Shown here one piece after another: positions 25,815 through 38,742 of a DNA stretch of 64,000 nucleotides. The DNA is from Lates calcarifer (lineage: Eukaryota > Chordata > Actinopteri > Centropomidae). Within the stretch, counting starts at the first letter, position 1; each line of letters opens with the position of its first letter. The stretch is from assembly GCF_001640805.2 (NCBI RefSeq), contig NC_066835.1, positions 10,668,130 through 10,732,129 of the forward strand, written 5' to 3'. The translations under genes and the position numbers were made by a program. The notes under the pieces were generated by a model. The model searched no databases, had not been told where the DNA came from, and was given only the letters and a program-made list of their open reading frames with translations.

Positions 25815-28800
25815 GCACATATAGGCAAGTGCACACACACACAAGCACTGTCCACTCTGCCCTCTCACTCCTCTCTTTCCCTCTCTCATGAGCACACGCC
25901 TCACCTCTATGTCGGTCTGGAAGTTGAACAAGTCGATCTTCTGCCAGTTGCTGCCATCCAGGGCCAGGACATTCCAGGCCTGAGAGGGTGGCAGACAGGT
26001 TGTGGACAGAGACAGACAAGTGGGTCAGACAGAGGTGGGGGAAGGTGACTGTTATCATAATATGTGGGAGAACCTCTAATATTCTGCACTACACTCTGTA
26101 GGTTTGTGTTCACTATGAAGACTTTTTTGTTTCTTTCTTCACAGAGCATGTGTAGCAGCTGGTGTTTTCACATCTTATACTTTGTCCACCTAGAATGTCC
26201 GAACTGTCATGCTTTGCTGCTTTTCTCTGGTTTATATCACTATAAACTGGAAATAACCTGATCAGAAGCATTTTGACTGGACAAAACAGGATGCCTGAGG
26301 ACATCTCCTTGGGCTGTCTAAAACAATATGGGTATTTTTTCCTGATTAAAGTCAAAACCACTAATCAATTAATCAAGAAACGAAGATCAATCAGAACAAT
26401 GGGTGAAAATGTAGGTACAAAGAACACCTGCATGAAGCTGAGCAGACATGAGATGAAGTACTCTAAAACATATAGAAAAAAAATCTAAATTATGCTTTGT
26501 GCCTTGTCACACAGACATATTATACGTTGGAGCTGTTGGAAGAGAAGCAGCCACCACAGCTCTGCATTCACAGTCCACAAGTGCCAAGCCATTGTTATTA
26601 TTCACAGATAGCTCATTCATAAATGGCTTTCAGCTGCAGTGCACTATGGCAAAGCACTGGTCCACTTACACATAACCAGCAGATGGCACTATATTATAGA
26701 CATTTCTAGAGAATTCAACAATGGTGAACTGGTTTTAATTCAACCGAACCATCGTTTAGAATTACACGGAACGCGTTGTTTTAAAACAATAAGTATGTTA
26801 GTCCACAGGGAGTGGCTTGGAGGTGTTGAGAGGGAAGCTACTTACCTTGGATACTTGGGCACATCTACAGAGTGTAACCACATCTAGATAGGAGAATATT
26901 CTAGAAAGAGAGACAAAAAAAAAACACAGGATGAGGAGTTTGTCTCGGTTCTCAGATAAAGACTTTCCTGTTAAACTTTTTACTTGGTTATCTTTCCTTT
27001 TGTGTTAGTGAACATATGTTTTTAAGTGTGTAGGAAAAAGAACAATCCCCTGTGTGTGGTTGGCAGCAGGAAAGCCCCACAGACAGGCAGTGTTTGAGCT
27101 GTGGGCCAGTCATCCACAAAGGGCTGCATGCAGCAGGCTACTGGGTCAGCTCAATCCATTAATCTGCCAATGAGTAATCTCTGGAACTCAGACAGGCAAG
27201 CCTGGGACAGATAGATGAACATATATACATATACAGGAGCGTGTACATATATATGAAATCAAACATGTGTTCCTCCTCTGAGCTCACACTGGTTAAATGG
27301 CCTGTTACTGTTCAGAGAAAAGCCTTAAAGGGACAATCTATACAATATTTCAGGCATTCAAAGAATTGTCATGGTGCCAAAGCTTTGAGTGCAGCTGGGG
27401 TCTGAATGTCCTTTTAACCCCAGGAAACAGGAGCTGACCATTGTTTCCTTCATAGTAGATACAGACAAAGGCTGTGTGTTTTGATGTGCGTTAGGCCGGG
27501 GCATGTTGGGACATGTCTGTATAATCTATACCGGAGTCTTGTGTCAGGAAGGACTTTGCATACAATCAACAAAGCGACGCAAAGACACCCTCACGCACAT
27601 AGACACTTGCAGACACATGACACACAAGCACTCTCACACTCACACACGTCCAACACGTGGACACACGCAGTCCTTGAAATGATTGTGGGCCACCAGAGGA
27701 GCTGACCAATCAAGCAGGCGCTCATCGATCTCTGTTCTAATGACTGGTTAATGGCTGTGACGCTGATCATTGATTGACTGTCTGTTTTAATCAAACACAG
27801 CCTGACTTTCCATTATGTGTGAGAGAGGCTTTTTACCAACCACAGAAGAATTCTGTTAATCATACTCACAGGGAAGCAATCAATCAATCTGATCTGGTGA
27901 GTCCCGCTCCGAGTCCTGTTAAACTACAGAATTTGACTTAATAAAAGGATAACAGTTGAGTTCAGCTCTGAGTTTTTAGATGAAGAGAGGTTGCTGAATA
28001 TAGACAGACTTTAAGAATGAGAGAGAAAAGACAACAGACGGGGGGGGGGGAGGTGACATAATAGAGCCAATTTCAGAGGCACAAAATTGTGAATATCATA
28101 TTTTTCTCACTTTACTACACACGAGGAAGCCCTAACGCTGCCTCTGAACACAGACAGAACAGAAAATAATTTAATAGCCTTTGATTGCGCTGTCAAATCC
28201 TGCCTGGGTATGCCCCTTTTTTCTGACATGGTACATAATAGGATTTTAATGGAGCATAGTCCCATTTGTTGACAAAACGTACACCTGGCCCTTCAAGCAT
28301 GGCTAGATAAGAGAGAGTCGAGCCCTCACTGTGAGTCTGGGACTAGTTGCCATAGTAACTCCAGTCAGACATGAATTTAGGTGGTGGTGGTGATGGTGGT
28401 GGTGGTGGTGGTGGGGAGGGTGCTGAGTCAGTGCTTCTGGGTAAGAGGACCCTGAACCACTCTGAACTCTCTCCGAGGCTTGTCTGTCAGACAAGGTTCC
28501 TCTATATCTCGGCACAGTTTTCACAGTTTATATCCATGCTGCACTGGCCTAGATAACAGCTGTTTACAACGCACCAGCTGAACGGCAGGCACTCAGGTAC
28601 TCAGACTCACTCACAGTGATACATTAAACATAAACAGTAATGCTAATGAGAACACTAATTATTCAAATGAACAGATTAATTAGCTGGTATCCCTGCGGCA
28701 ACATGCCCACCAACACATACCACACGGGTACTCTTCTCTAGTGGTTACAAACTTTTTGTGAATGATGGCCCCCATAAAATAAATAAATCAGATGTATGTC

Positions 28801-30615
28801 TGAAACTCCTCATCACAGGTCACTGTACTGTATGTCTTTGAGTTGTGAACAAAGGGTGGGTTTCTCCTCTCCATCATTTCATTTAGAGCTGCAACATTTA
28901 GTTAATTATTTGATAAGAAGATCAACAGAAAATCAACTATTTTTATAATCAAATAATGATTTAAGTCATGTTTCAGGGAAAAGCATGTAAACATTCACTG
29001 GTTTCTCTAATGGGAAGCTTTGATGCTTTTCTTTGTGTCATGCATAAGCAATGTGAATACTTTATCCTGCTCAAAGGGAATTTATCTTCCTGACGAACAT
29101 ATAATTCCAAAAGTGGAATAAATTAAAGGTACAACATGTGTGACTTTTGAGGCATTGTATTTAAAGGACTATGCACAGATGTATACCTGCATTTTAGAAA
29201 TGCTACTTGGACAAAACAATGTCCCTCACTGTGTGCGACGGTGACAGGGCATAACAAAATTATTTTTTTAAAAAAAGAAGTTCCAGTCAACCCACTTTCC
29301 ATGGTTTACAAACAAGATTTACTGCCATTACAATGAGGCTTCCTCACAGCTGACGTTGTGTAAGTGACCCATGTGACAGTAGGTCATGTGTTGGAGCTAG
29401 CCAGTGCATGCATGTACATGTTTTTTTTTCTGACCACCAGTGAAAGTGTGCTGGTGGTAATGGGTGTACTGGTGTAGTCTCCGTGGAGACACAGCTGGAG
29501 CAGCAGAAGAGCACAGCACTGCGGAATTCCCCACCAGCTAAGACAAGCTATTTATAGCACGCATACACAGACATACAGTTTGCATAGGCCCAGGAGTGTT
29601 TCACACATGCACACGTAGACAGACAGACAGACCCCCCACCCCACCCCCCCACACACACACGCTGTGCTCAAGTGCAAAAATAACCAATCCACATCATCAT
29701 GTGTCCGCAGAGGAACATGCAGGTGCATCCCTTTCTGATATACATGCACACTCACACACACACAAATCGAATATGAATCAATCTGGTGGATGAACACGGG
29801 TGAGTGGACGGCTGATGTCAGATTTATGGGTCACGCTCAGCTGCTGCTGTGAGACAAAATATTGGTCTGTAGGTCACACAGTTAACAGAACCTCATTTCA
29901 GACTAGTGACCAACATACATCATAGAACAGACACCTACAGTACACAACACACCCACACACAACTAGTGACAAAACAAACATAAGCACACACACTCCCACA
30001 CACAGTTCAAGGCTGCTTCAGCTAATGAGTAACCCTGACCTAAGCCCTTGTCCCAGGGTATGTTGTGTTGTGTCTTGTGTGTGTGTTTGTGTGTGTTGGG
30101 GAGAGGTTCTGTATTATTAATCTTACCTAAGAAGAAGCTCTTTGGGGAGCTTCTTGTTAATGGGGGCTTCATCGCTGTTTGAGAACACCTGCCGAGACAC
30201 AAGATAAACAGTAACATTGAGTGAGTGTGTGTGTATGAGGTGGTCAAGAGCAATCAGACAGAAACAAGACACAAGCCGTTACAATGGCAACACAGGTCAA
30301 AACAGAAATTGGAGAGCATCGTTATCATCTCTACAAGACGATTACGGCAAATAGATCAAAACCAGTCTCAGGGACAATTTTTTAGTTCACAAACTCCAGA
30401 ATGTGTGTAATGAAAACAGGCTCTTATGCAATGTCTACAGTTACTTATGATAAACATGCTATTACCTCCTTAAGCTATGCTCCTAAACAAGCCAGAGCTA
30501 CATTTGGCTTTCCACGTCCCCTCCTTACAAGCTTATAATTCTGTTAGCCTGGTCAGCTTGTTGGCATGCTTATCTCAATTAGTCTACTCGCTGGATGTCT
30601 GGCCATCTGCTGAGT

Positions 30616-30682
<67 letters not shown>

Positions 30683-33600
30683 GCACATTTGCAGGTGATT
30701 CAAGTCAGACCTCTCTATGTGAAGAACAGAGGCAGAACATTCTAGATCAGGTGGGTTGTATTCAGCCATGAATTTAAATTACGGCAAACACCCACATTCG
30801 TCGTGCCTCTGCAGACACGCATCCTGCCAGTGATACACCAGTGTATCCTCAAAGATTCAGAGACTGTGTCTAATGAGGGGGGACTCCCCACTGTTTCACA
30901 CGCAAACACAAACAGTGAGATGTGGGAAGACACAAAAGGGGAGAACGAGGAAAAGGCACAGGAGGAGCAAAGGTTGATTTTTTTTTTTTTTTTTTGTTTC
31001 TTTTTTGAGAACGTCTTGGCTGCAGCTAGCTCCGTGGCAAACGCGAGCTCCTCGAAAGAGAAAGCAATAAAGGAAGATGGAAGAAAGAGGGAGGAAGTGG
31101 GGAGGCAGAGGGAAGTAAGAGACAGAGGCAAACAAAGGAACGGTGCTGCAGTCGGGGACGACTGGAAAAATATGTGCAAAAGTCATTATTTAAATCAGAG
31201 TGAAAGAGGGGAGATGAGGGCAGGAGGAAAATAAAGGCCAGTTAAGGGGAAGTGAGGTCAAAAAGATAAAAGAGAAACAGTTGGTCCAGTTAAGGTCCAG
31301 CAACAGATTAACTGAACTGGTTTGAATTTTAACATCTATGCTAAGTTAACACCACAGCAGACAAAATGTTCTGAACCTATTGATTAACTATATCCAATAA
31401 TAGCTCCAGGTTATAGTTTAAACCTTGTCCATCACTGGTCCTCACATGCCCCTGTATCGAATAAAACAATATCACATTAGGGTTGGGGGCAGGTACATCT
31501 ATGGGAAGCTTGATAGAGGATCAATAAAAGTTCGATTCAAATGCTTTGGAGTAAAGGCTTTATCATTACCATGTGACTCAGTATCAGCTATATTTAGAGC
31601 TGTGTCAACTGAGTAAATGGAAAGTAAATTGACCTTAATTGTACAATACTGTATGTACTGAATGTCAGGAAGAGAACTGTCAACGGACAAGGCCTGCAGT
31701 GCATTGACTCAGTGTCTCTCTAAAGCCAGAGGTGGCTTAGGATTTAGGACTAAATTTAGACTTAATTCCAAACCACCTCTGTAACACATCAGTCACCTTT
31801 GACCTTCCCTTCAACAGACACATGGTTATAAACAATCTAGACAGGCCAGTCAAACCTCATGGGTTTTTTTATACAAGACAGCACTGGTAAAGAACATGGA
31901 GTCATTTTATGATGTGGTTTAAACCTGCAAACATAAAATATAACTTTTACTCTGTAATGGCGTCTCATCTGGTACTGATCTGACAGTTAAAGCTCAGATA
32001 CAGACATGTCAGATTACTGCTGATCAGAAGACAATGAATCAGCAACAATTTTGATATCTGAGTAATCATACAAGGCATTTATCAAAGGAAAACCACCAAA
32101 CATTTGCCACTAACCGCTGTTTTACACCATTTAAGACTGAAACTTAGGATCATCTCCATTAATTGATTACCTAGTTTGGATTATATAATGATGAGACATG
32201 CCCAGCACAGTGTCTCAGGGCCTAAGTGATGTCCTCGGATGTCTTGTTTTGTCCAACCAACTGTCTGAAACCCAAATATAGTGAGTTCAATATGAAACAA
32301 CACAAAAAACAAAGCAGCATTTCTGAAGCTGGAACCACAAACTAATTGAAACTAATCAATCATCAACATGGTGGCTCATTAAATCTCTGTCACTTAACCA
32401 AGCAACTAATTGACTAATCATCACAGATCTAAAGATCACTGTACATTGACTGTTTTAGGGGTTTAGACTGCTGGTCAGACAAAACAAGCAATTTGACAAT
32501 GGTACCTTGAGCTAACAGAACTTATGATTCACTATTTCTCTGTATTATCAATAAACTAAACAATTAATCAACCAATCTAAAAACTTATCAACAGATTGAT
32601 CGATATTGATTAAGACACATTTCCTGTAAAAGTCATGTCTTTGGAAAGAGAGTTGAAAAGTCGAACAACACAGAAGAAGTTAGCATAGAGCCTCTTCTCT
32701 CTGTGTTGTGTAACCCAAACTCCATGAGAGACGTTGCCTGATGCAATGGCATGAGCACAGTATTTGGTGTGTAATCTCAGCCGTCCATGTGGCATCATGA
32801 CAGCGAGGGTCAAAGCCATCTCTGGTACGCGTGCTTCATTAAAATCATCACCTCAGCATTCTGGTGCCCTGGTTCCCTGTGCCAGCAGAGCAGCATTCCC
32901 AAGCAGGGAGTTCCTCGCTGCAGTCATACTCCTATTCCTAGACAGTGTACAACAGGGTGGATATGCAAATCTGGTTTTTGAACTTGCATGGCTCAGGTCT
33001 AGAGTTTCTTTGCCACAATAAACTAACTATGAAGAAATTAGATCTGGGTCATACGGTGTGTGTTCAGTTTCAGGCCTGCAATGACAAGGGGGCTCGCACC
33101 AGGTGTTTATTATAAAGCATCATCTCAGGTGTTGGGCTCCCAAGTCCTACTCTACTACCTCCTCACTCTTCAGTCTCTCTCCCTCCCTCCCTCTCTCTCT
33201 CTCTCTCTTACACACCGGCCTGTTTCCCACTGTACGCTGGTTTTCATCTAAGAAGCTTACAGCTCTGTTGAGAAATCCACTGATATGGCAACACACATCA
33301 GCACCACTGCCGCCTTCTGTTCTCACTCACTCACATGCAGACACACATGTTCATACACAAGCAGCCGAACACCTGATGGGGAAAGTCAAGTACCATCAAG
33401 TCAAAAAGAATCCGAACAATGCATGAATAATACTGGAGATAAACAATGCTAACAGCTTATGGGAGTTACAACCAGTTGGACGGGAGCTGATTTAAGGCTG
33501 GTACACAGTTACTAGGAGAATGTTGACACTGCAAAACGTGGCGATTATTATACCACAGGTATTAGGCATCAATCAAACTATGTGGCACGTCAAAACTATC

Positions 33601-34611
33601 TGTAAAACTGTTTGCAGCTGAGCAGGGCTGGGACGTGACGAAGTACAGTCACTCAAATACTGCACTTAGGTACAGTTTCGAGGTATTTATGCTTGTTTTG
33701 TACTATGTCTCTACATTTCAGAGGCAAATATTGACTGTATTTGACAGTTGTAGTTAATGGTTACATTGAGGATTAAAGTTCTGCATAAAAACAGATGATC
33801 ATCCTAGAAAATATGACTAGGCATCAGTATGATGCTGACAAAATGTTCTTTACATTAACCAGCTTCAGTGTAAAATACTGCAGTAACATCAGTGATAACC
33901 TCCAGTAAATTAACAGTGACAGGGATCATTACTTTGGATACTTGGATGCTGATATATTTCTGTACTTGTACATGTAAATACAGGTAATATCTTGAGGGCT
34001 TCTTTCAACACTGCAGCTGAGCACTGAGCTCTAACACGCGTGTATGGGTGTGTGTTTACCACTTTTCCTGCAAAATGATCTGGAGGTATGATAAGCTTGT
34101 GGGAGGAAACATGATCATTTATAGCACTTGTTTAACATACTATGTTACAGCTGATTCTTGAGCACTAAACGTCTGTCTGTAGTGTGCCAGTGACTCTCCA
34201 AAGAGCAGCCACCCCAAACCTCCTGTGGCACCTGTCATTCACAGGCTTTACAGGAGGTGTCACAGGTTTTTTTTGCAGTGTGTTACCTGCCAAACCCAAG
34301 TGATGACTAATTGAATGCTGCTACCACTTGCTCGTATTTACAACATTGCTCTCCATCTGCAGCCCCTCTCTCTCTCTCTCCTCTCTCTCTCTCTCCTGAA
34401 AAGCCTGTAACCTCAGGCGACAGTGCCAGCCAGCCTCGGCCCTGATATATTGACAATCCTCAGCCACAGCCCTCCTGTCCCGCAGTCCTGAGCTCCATGT
34501 TGTCGCTGTCTACTGGTGCGGCAGGACAATAACAGGATTTCGGATTACCCTTGACCAACAAAACGCCTCGGCTCCCGACTGCATGTAAAATTAGGAGCAG
34601 AGCACGGTGGA

Positions 34612-34673
<62 letters not shown>

Positions 34674-34784
34674 TTTGCTTATACAAGCCCACGACTCCCA
34701 CGTCTACTAGAAACAAACAGTTTAACCGCTGGTGGTCCACTCCCTCTGTCATACCTCGAACCGGCCCTTGGTGATACCGTTCAT
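20622..34784 (-). CDS. fbxl2: F-box and leucine-rich repeat protein 2 (fbxl2), two apparent frameshifts
   Basis: FBXL2 is the substrate-recruiting subunit of an SCF ubiquitin ligase, anchored to membranes by geranylgeranylation. Fourteen coding exons in order: 34755-34784, 30127-30188, 26846-26900, 25905-25979, 25469-25563, 24771-24935, 24341-24467, 23324-23398, 23057-23187, 22534-22594, 22358-22403, 21928-21984, 21588-21800, 20622-20730. They give about 432 residues once two extra bases are discounted. Start peptide MNGITKGRFE, then the F-box (LPKELLLRIFSYLDVVTLCR, about residues 24-70), then about eleven Cys-type leucine-rich repeats (NLNGCTKITD, NLSWCDQIT, SGCSNITD, ELDNCPLITD). The tail HGGGQRLCRCCIIL carries the CaaX box. 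One extra base in exon 11 (near 22372) and one in exon 14 (near 20699) break the frame; as written, translation would miss the CaaX box and run on to 20527. LTSCVSI and LEAARCSH favour fbxl2 over fbxl20. Confidence 0.92.
20858..21478. mobile_element. MITE-like element with long terminal inverted repeats, in an fbxl2 intron
   Basis: The left end has GGGATAGTTCAAC, then AAGATGAGAAGATTGATACC and TTAGCTTAACATAAAGGCTG. The right end carries their diverged inverse: CAGTCTTTATGTTAAGCTAA, CATCTTTTCATCTAAATTTC and ATGTCAAACCATTA. The arms are about 100 bases or more with an unrelated centre, and there is no coding potential. Related copies lie at 51497-52043 and within 58966-59612. It sits between the last two fbxl2 coding exons. 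Confidence 0.7.
23015..23047. repeat. (TG)n microsatellite next to the fbxl2 exon 9 donor
   Basis: In fbxl2 transcript sense this is a (CA)n run starting about ten bases after the 5' splice site of coding exon 9 (exon end 23057). Confidence 0.95.
24581..24616. repeat. (TG)18 microsatellite
   Basis: A perfect TG repeat in the fbxl2 intron between coding exons 6 and 7, about 115 bases upstream of the exon 7 acceptor in transcript sense. Confidence 0.95.
25581..25660. repeat. (GA)n microsatellite at the fbxl2 exon 5 acceptor
   Basis: About 80 bases of GA repeat with a few interruptions. In fbxl2 transcript sense it is a CT tract ending about 17 bases before the exon 5 acceptor, so it forms or extends the polypyrimidine tract. 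Confidence 0.95.
25777..25811. repeat. (CA)n microsatellite
   Basis: A CA repeat in the short fbxl2 intron between coding exons 4 and 5, close to the GA tract. The 341-base intron is mostly microsatellite. Confidence 0.95.
28381..28414. repeat. (GGT)n trinucleotide repeat
   Basis: A GGT/GAT repeat in the fbxl2 intron between coding exons 2 and 3. Confidence 0.85.
30619..30679. repeat. (AC)30 microsatellite
   Basis: A perfect AC repeat, the longest in the window, in fbxl2 intron 1. Confidence 0.97.
34613..34671. repeat. (CA)29 microsatellite
   Basis: A perfect CA repeat at the start of fbxl2 intron 1, ending 84 bases from the first coding exon and next to the CpG-rich promoter. Confidence 0.97.
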
Positions 34785-35420
34785 GTCTGCGGCGGCACGT
34801 CCCTGCTACAAACCGCGCAGACACCAGCCGAGCTGTTTGACGAACGCCGTTATTGTTTTTGTCGCCGTTTTATTTTTGGTCGGTCGGAGTGTAGGAGCCG
34901 AGCTGGAGCTGGGTCCTCACACCCTCCCTCCCTCCTCCTCCTCCTCCTCCTCCTCGTCCTCCCCCCCCCCCCTCCAGCCGTCAGCGAGGCTCCTTTCTCC
35001 GGGTCAGCGAGGCGGCGGTGGTGGCGGTGCCAGTGGTGCTGAAGAGGGTGGTGTCGGTCCCGGGGCGGCCTGCGGTAACGTTCACGGTCGTCGTCTCGGA
35101 GACCAGCGGCTCCCCAGTCCGTCTCATCGCAGGGCTACCAAAATAACAATAATAACATGGACGGTCTGTCAAGTGACTTCACTTCCGCCTCTCCCTTCAT
35201 CGCTCCAGCGCAAGTCAGCTGCCCCCCCCCCAACCTCCAAGATCTCACAAGTTTGTTGAAAAACACTCGGGAAACGCCGAATACACGTCCGCGGTCGCCT
35301 CACGCGGCATATTTTCCCGCATCGAACGCACGTACGACGACTGACACGAGCGTTTTCTTCAATGTTTTCTGTTTACTTGAAGGGGAAAGGGGAGGGGCTA
35401 CGTGACGTCATTGCTGCGGG
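34740..35420 (-). promoter_or_regulatory. fbxl2: CpG-rich promoter and 5' leader of fbxl2
   Basis: This interval is clearly richer in G+C and CpG than its surroundings and spans the fbxl2 first exon and upstream DNA. It includes a CCT-triplet run near 34935-34955. CpG-rich DNA over a first exon is typical of housekeeping vertebrate promoters. The transcription start cannot be fixed. Proline- and glycine-rich open frames on the plus strand here are by-products of composition. Confidence 0.6.
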
Positions 35421-35799
35421 AAAAGCACGCGTGGTCGATTTGTTTTGATTGTGGGGGTCTTGCAGAGATTTGGGAGAATTACGACAAAGGGCGTGATTTG
35501 GTTTTTTGTTTTCTGTTTCTTTGTCTTTTTTTTTTTTTTTTTACCGCATTCACCGGGGCGGTCACGGGAACAGCAGCACCGAGACGTGACCTGACACACA
35601 ACCGGTGGGTCTGATTAAGGGAAGGAAACACTCACATCTGTGAATGCCAGATCCTGGAGCCAAGATTTTCACTGCAGTAGAGATCTCCATCACTGTCACA
35701 TTCGGGCTTCAACCTGCAGACACACACACCCAAAACAACTTGGACTGAGTCCTCTGTCACTCCTGCATTATGTAAACTGCTTAGATATCAACAGTAGTG

Positions 35800-37430
35800 G
35801 AAAAGTACTGTAAAACACACCGTAAAAATACAGTGTAAAACAAGTAAAATGTCAGCAAAATGTACTTAGAGTAACAAAAGTAACAGTACTCATTGTGTCA
35901 AACAGCTCTTTCACAGTGATATATAATGACTACTTAAATACTATATTATTGGATTATTATCACTGATTCATACATATAAATGACATTGTTTGTAGTTGCT
36001 TGAGGTATAGTAAATATTTACTTCTTTATCATAGAGCATTGGGCAGTTGAATCTGCAAAACCTCACTCTTAGAATGACTAAAAGACTTAAAACCTTATTT
36101 TACAGCACACTCATACATCTGTAGTCAGTCAGGTTTAGAAATCAACTACACATACGTGTTTGTGTCATGAAACAGGTTGAAGTGTTCCTACAACACTGGT
36201 ACTTTTTATAATAAAATCTTTAAGGATTCTGTTCCACTGTGAAATGAAGACGAACCTTGTGCTTCAGAGACTGATCCTGTGTTTCATATGAAGAATATTG
36301 CACAAAAAGTGTAACTATAGCTGTCAAATAAATGTGGTGGGGTAAAATACAGGGGAATTTGAAAAATGAAGTACTTCAAATTAAATAGAGTAAATCTACT
36401 TAGTTACATTCCACCTCTGGCTATCAAAAGTGCAAGATAAGGCCAATACTTGATACCACAGACAACAACAGTCTGTATGAAATAGTATTATTATTCTGGG
36501 GGTGGACTGTGACTAAGTACATTTAGTCAAGTATTAAGTACAGTTCTGAGGTAACTGTGCTTGACTTGAGTACCTCCATTTTAAGCTCCTTTATACTTCC
36601 ACTTCACTTTTTACTTCACTACATTTATCTTTCAGTTACAGCTACTCTGCAGGTTGATTTTTCATTTTAAAAGATATGAGTCTTATTTACTATCTGCCAG
36701 CGAGGATATTACAACCAATTTAACTTGTTTGGAATATTTTCTAAATTTAAATACAATTTTGAATACAGTACTTACACTTTTAGTGGAGTATCTTTACATT
36801 GTTGCATTGCTACTTTTACACAAGTAAAGAATTTCAAATACTTCGACTCATGATTGCAGGTTTGCAGACAGGGCTGCAGACAGACTAGAGTGTGTGTTAT
36901 AGATCCAGGGTGAAATATCTTGACACATGTTCGTACAATCCACAACTAGAGGGCGCTCTATCCCACCACACTGACGTCTGTTTATCCTGAACTGTTAAAA
37001 CAATTACAAAATCACCTCAGCACAGTGGTTACTTTGGCAACTGAAGGTTAACTGTGTGGAAATAGGACAGGACATGCAGTTTCATCATGCACTGCACTTT
37101 CTACCTCTACTCCACTGCATCTCTACTCTTTACTCCACTACTTTTATCTCATTAGTTATTTTACAAATAAATTTTACTTTTTATTCCCTCAAGGCCAATG
37201 TCTGATACAAGTGCAATTTTTGTATTTCATTGTTGAATGTAAAAAAAAAGAATAAATATATTTATATTTTTCTATAATATACATGACGCAGAAGAAGTGT
37301 TTTTAATTTTGACAAATCAAATACATTTTGTTGTTGATGCTTCTGTACCTTTACTGATGTAAGATTTTTAATGCAGCACATTGAATAGTATTGGCACTTT
37401 ACAGCAGAAAGGACCTAAATACTTTTTCCA
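35800..37430. repeat. Cluster of diverged copies of an interspersed fish repeat
   Basis: Phrases such as CTAAGTACATTTAGTCAAGTA, ACTTCACTACATTTAT and CTCCACTGCATCTCTACT recur here in both orientations. Further copies lie at about 33630-34010, 41320-41400 and 48455-48610. The shared vocabulary (AAGTACA, ACTCCACTAC, TTGAGTA) marks one family that I recall as common in teleost genomes. No coding capacity is visible. Boundaries are approximate. Confidence 0.55.
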
Positions 37431-38742
37431 CCAACTGAGGACAATATGATAGATCCATTAGATATGGAAGATCCTCCCAAGGCTACAACCATGGATGGAT
37501 AACCAACTGTGGAAAGTCTGCACCTGCCAACTTCACTGTGTGGCAATAGACTTTTGTCTTTAGGAAAAACACACTTGTGAATAATAATATTAATGATGCC
37601 TGAATTCAGTTTAGCTGCTTCACTTTCAAGGTCCTGGTATTGTTCATGCTGACTCACTCTCACACTGCTGTGACTTACTGGGACACTTGAACAGAACAGA
37701 GCCATTGTTAATCTTATTAGCACCACGTGTGCTTTTCCTACAAATGACAAGTCTGAATATCTGCTGTGAAAAAGGCCTCTTAGAAAAAAAAGTATAATTG
37801 TCCCACTTTGACAAGTTTAGCAGAGCTGTACAGTCTGTACACAGTCTGTACTTGCCCACACAGTGAGGTCTGAGAACAGGTCTAATCAGGGAAACTAGGT
37901 GGAAACACCTGTGTGGCTGTATTATAGGTGTGTAGGGCCTTAGTGCATATAACAACATTAATCTGTGTTTTATCAGATTAACACACAGCAAACCTGGGGT
38001 TATACTGAATTATAATAATGTGTTTCTCTGAGAATAGTAAGATGTTCTCACCCTTAAAACCTTTCTCATGGTGACACTTGACTTGTGTAACACAGGAAGT
38101 ATCTGATAACATTACTGGCTGAATTATATTCAGGTGTGCTGGTCTGGGGGTCCTGGTGCCATGTGTGCTGGAATGACTTCACATGACAGAGTTTTCTTGC
38201 TGTTACTCAGGAGTCAGGCTGCGTACAGACCCCTCCTTCTTCAATCAGACTATAGAACGTAGATCCCAACCATGAATCTAACCATGACTTAAATCATAAT
38301 CATCTGATTGGTGGAGCTTGTCAGTTCAAGTATGCAGCTTGGCAGCTGCCCGCCTCCTAGGCCACAGTTTTTTCACCCAAGAGTCAGGGGTTCCCAAAAT
38401 TTCAGGGCCTCTAAAAGGATTTTCTTTTCACCGTGTAACCTCTGCTTAAAAGGATTTTGAGGATATTTAGAAAGGTTTGTTATTATTAAGCTGTTGCTAA
38501 AAAGTAGGGGATATTAGTGGAGAAATATCTGAGCAGAAATGTCAGACTTCTTTCTGGGTTTCATTTGGACACACACAACAAATAAATACATAAATCATGA
38601 AATGTAACCATTCCTTATTTTCTCTGGGTGAGTATAAAGAAGTTTTCTTGATGTACATTTAAACCATAGTAAGCCATTTAGGACCATGTTAAAGGAAGCA
38701 CAGCAGAATTTGTAATAGGTGTGGGGTAAAACAGTCATATGC

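Larger units (their letters stand above)
30189..34754. other. fbxl2 intron 1
   Basis: This 4.6 kb intron separates the ten-codon first exon from the second. It holds (AC)n tracts at both ends, a pyrimidine-rich stretch near 33170-33210, a CT tract near 34365-34395 and a diverged copy of the fish repeat family described at 35800-37430 (about 33630-34010). I saw no further coding exon. Confidence 0.6.

Noticed and set aside
30803..31234. 143-codon plus-strand open frame in fbxl2 intron 1
   Set aside because: A Glu/Lys/Arg-rich translation of purine-rich DNA broken by a poly-T run coding for phenylalanines; no domain, start context or splice support.
20622..34784. fbxl2 as a pseudogene
   Set aside because: All splice sites and 12 of 14 exons are intact and conserved; two isolated +1 insertions fit sequencing error better, especially as susd5 and crtap show the same type of break.
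20622..34784. Assignment as fbxl20
   Set aside because: Several diagnostic segments (LTSCVSI, NLSWCDQIT, LEAARCSH, SSSTCG) and the crtap-susd5-clasp2 neighbourhood match FBXL2, although the N-terminus and the PPPSV tail look FBXL20-like.
34732..35259. 175-codon plus-strand open frame over the fbxl2 promoter
   Set aside because: It is made of Ser, Pro and Gly runs from CCT and GGC triplets in a CpG-rich region, on the opposite strand to the fbxl2 first exon, with no domain.
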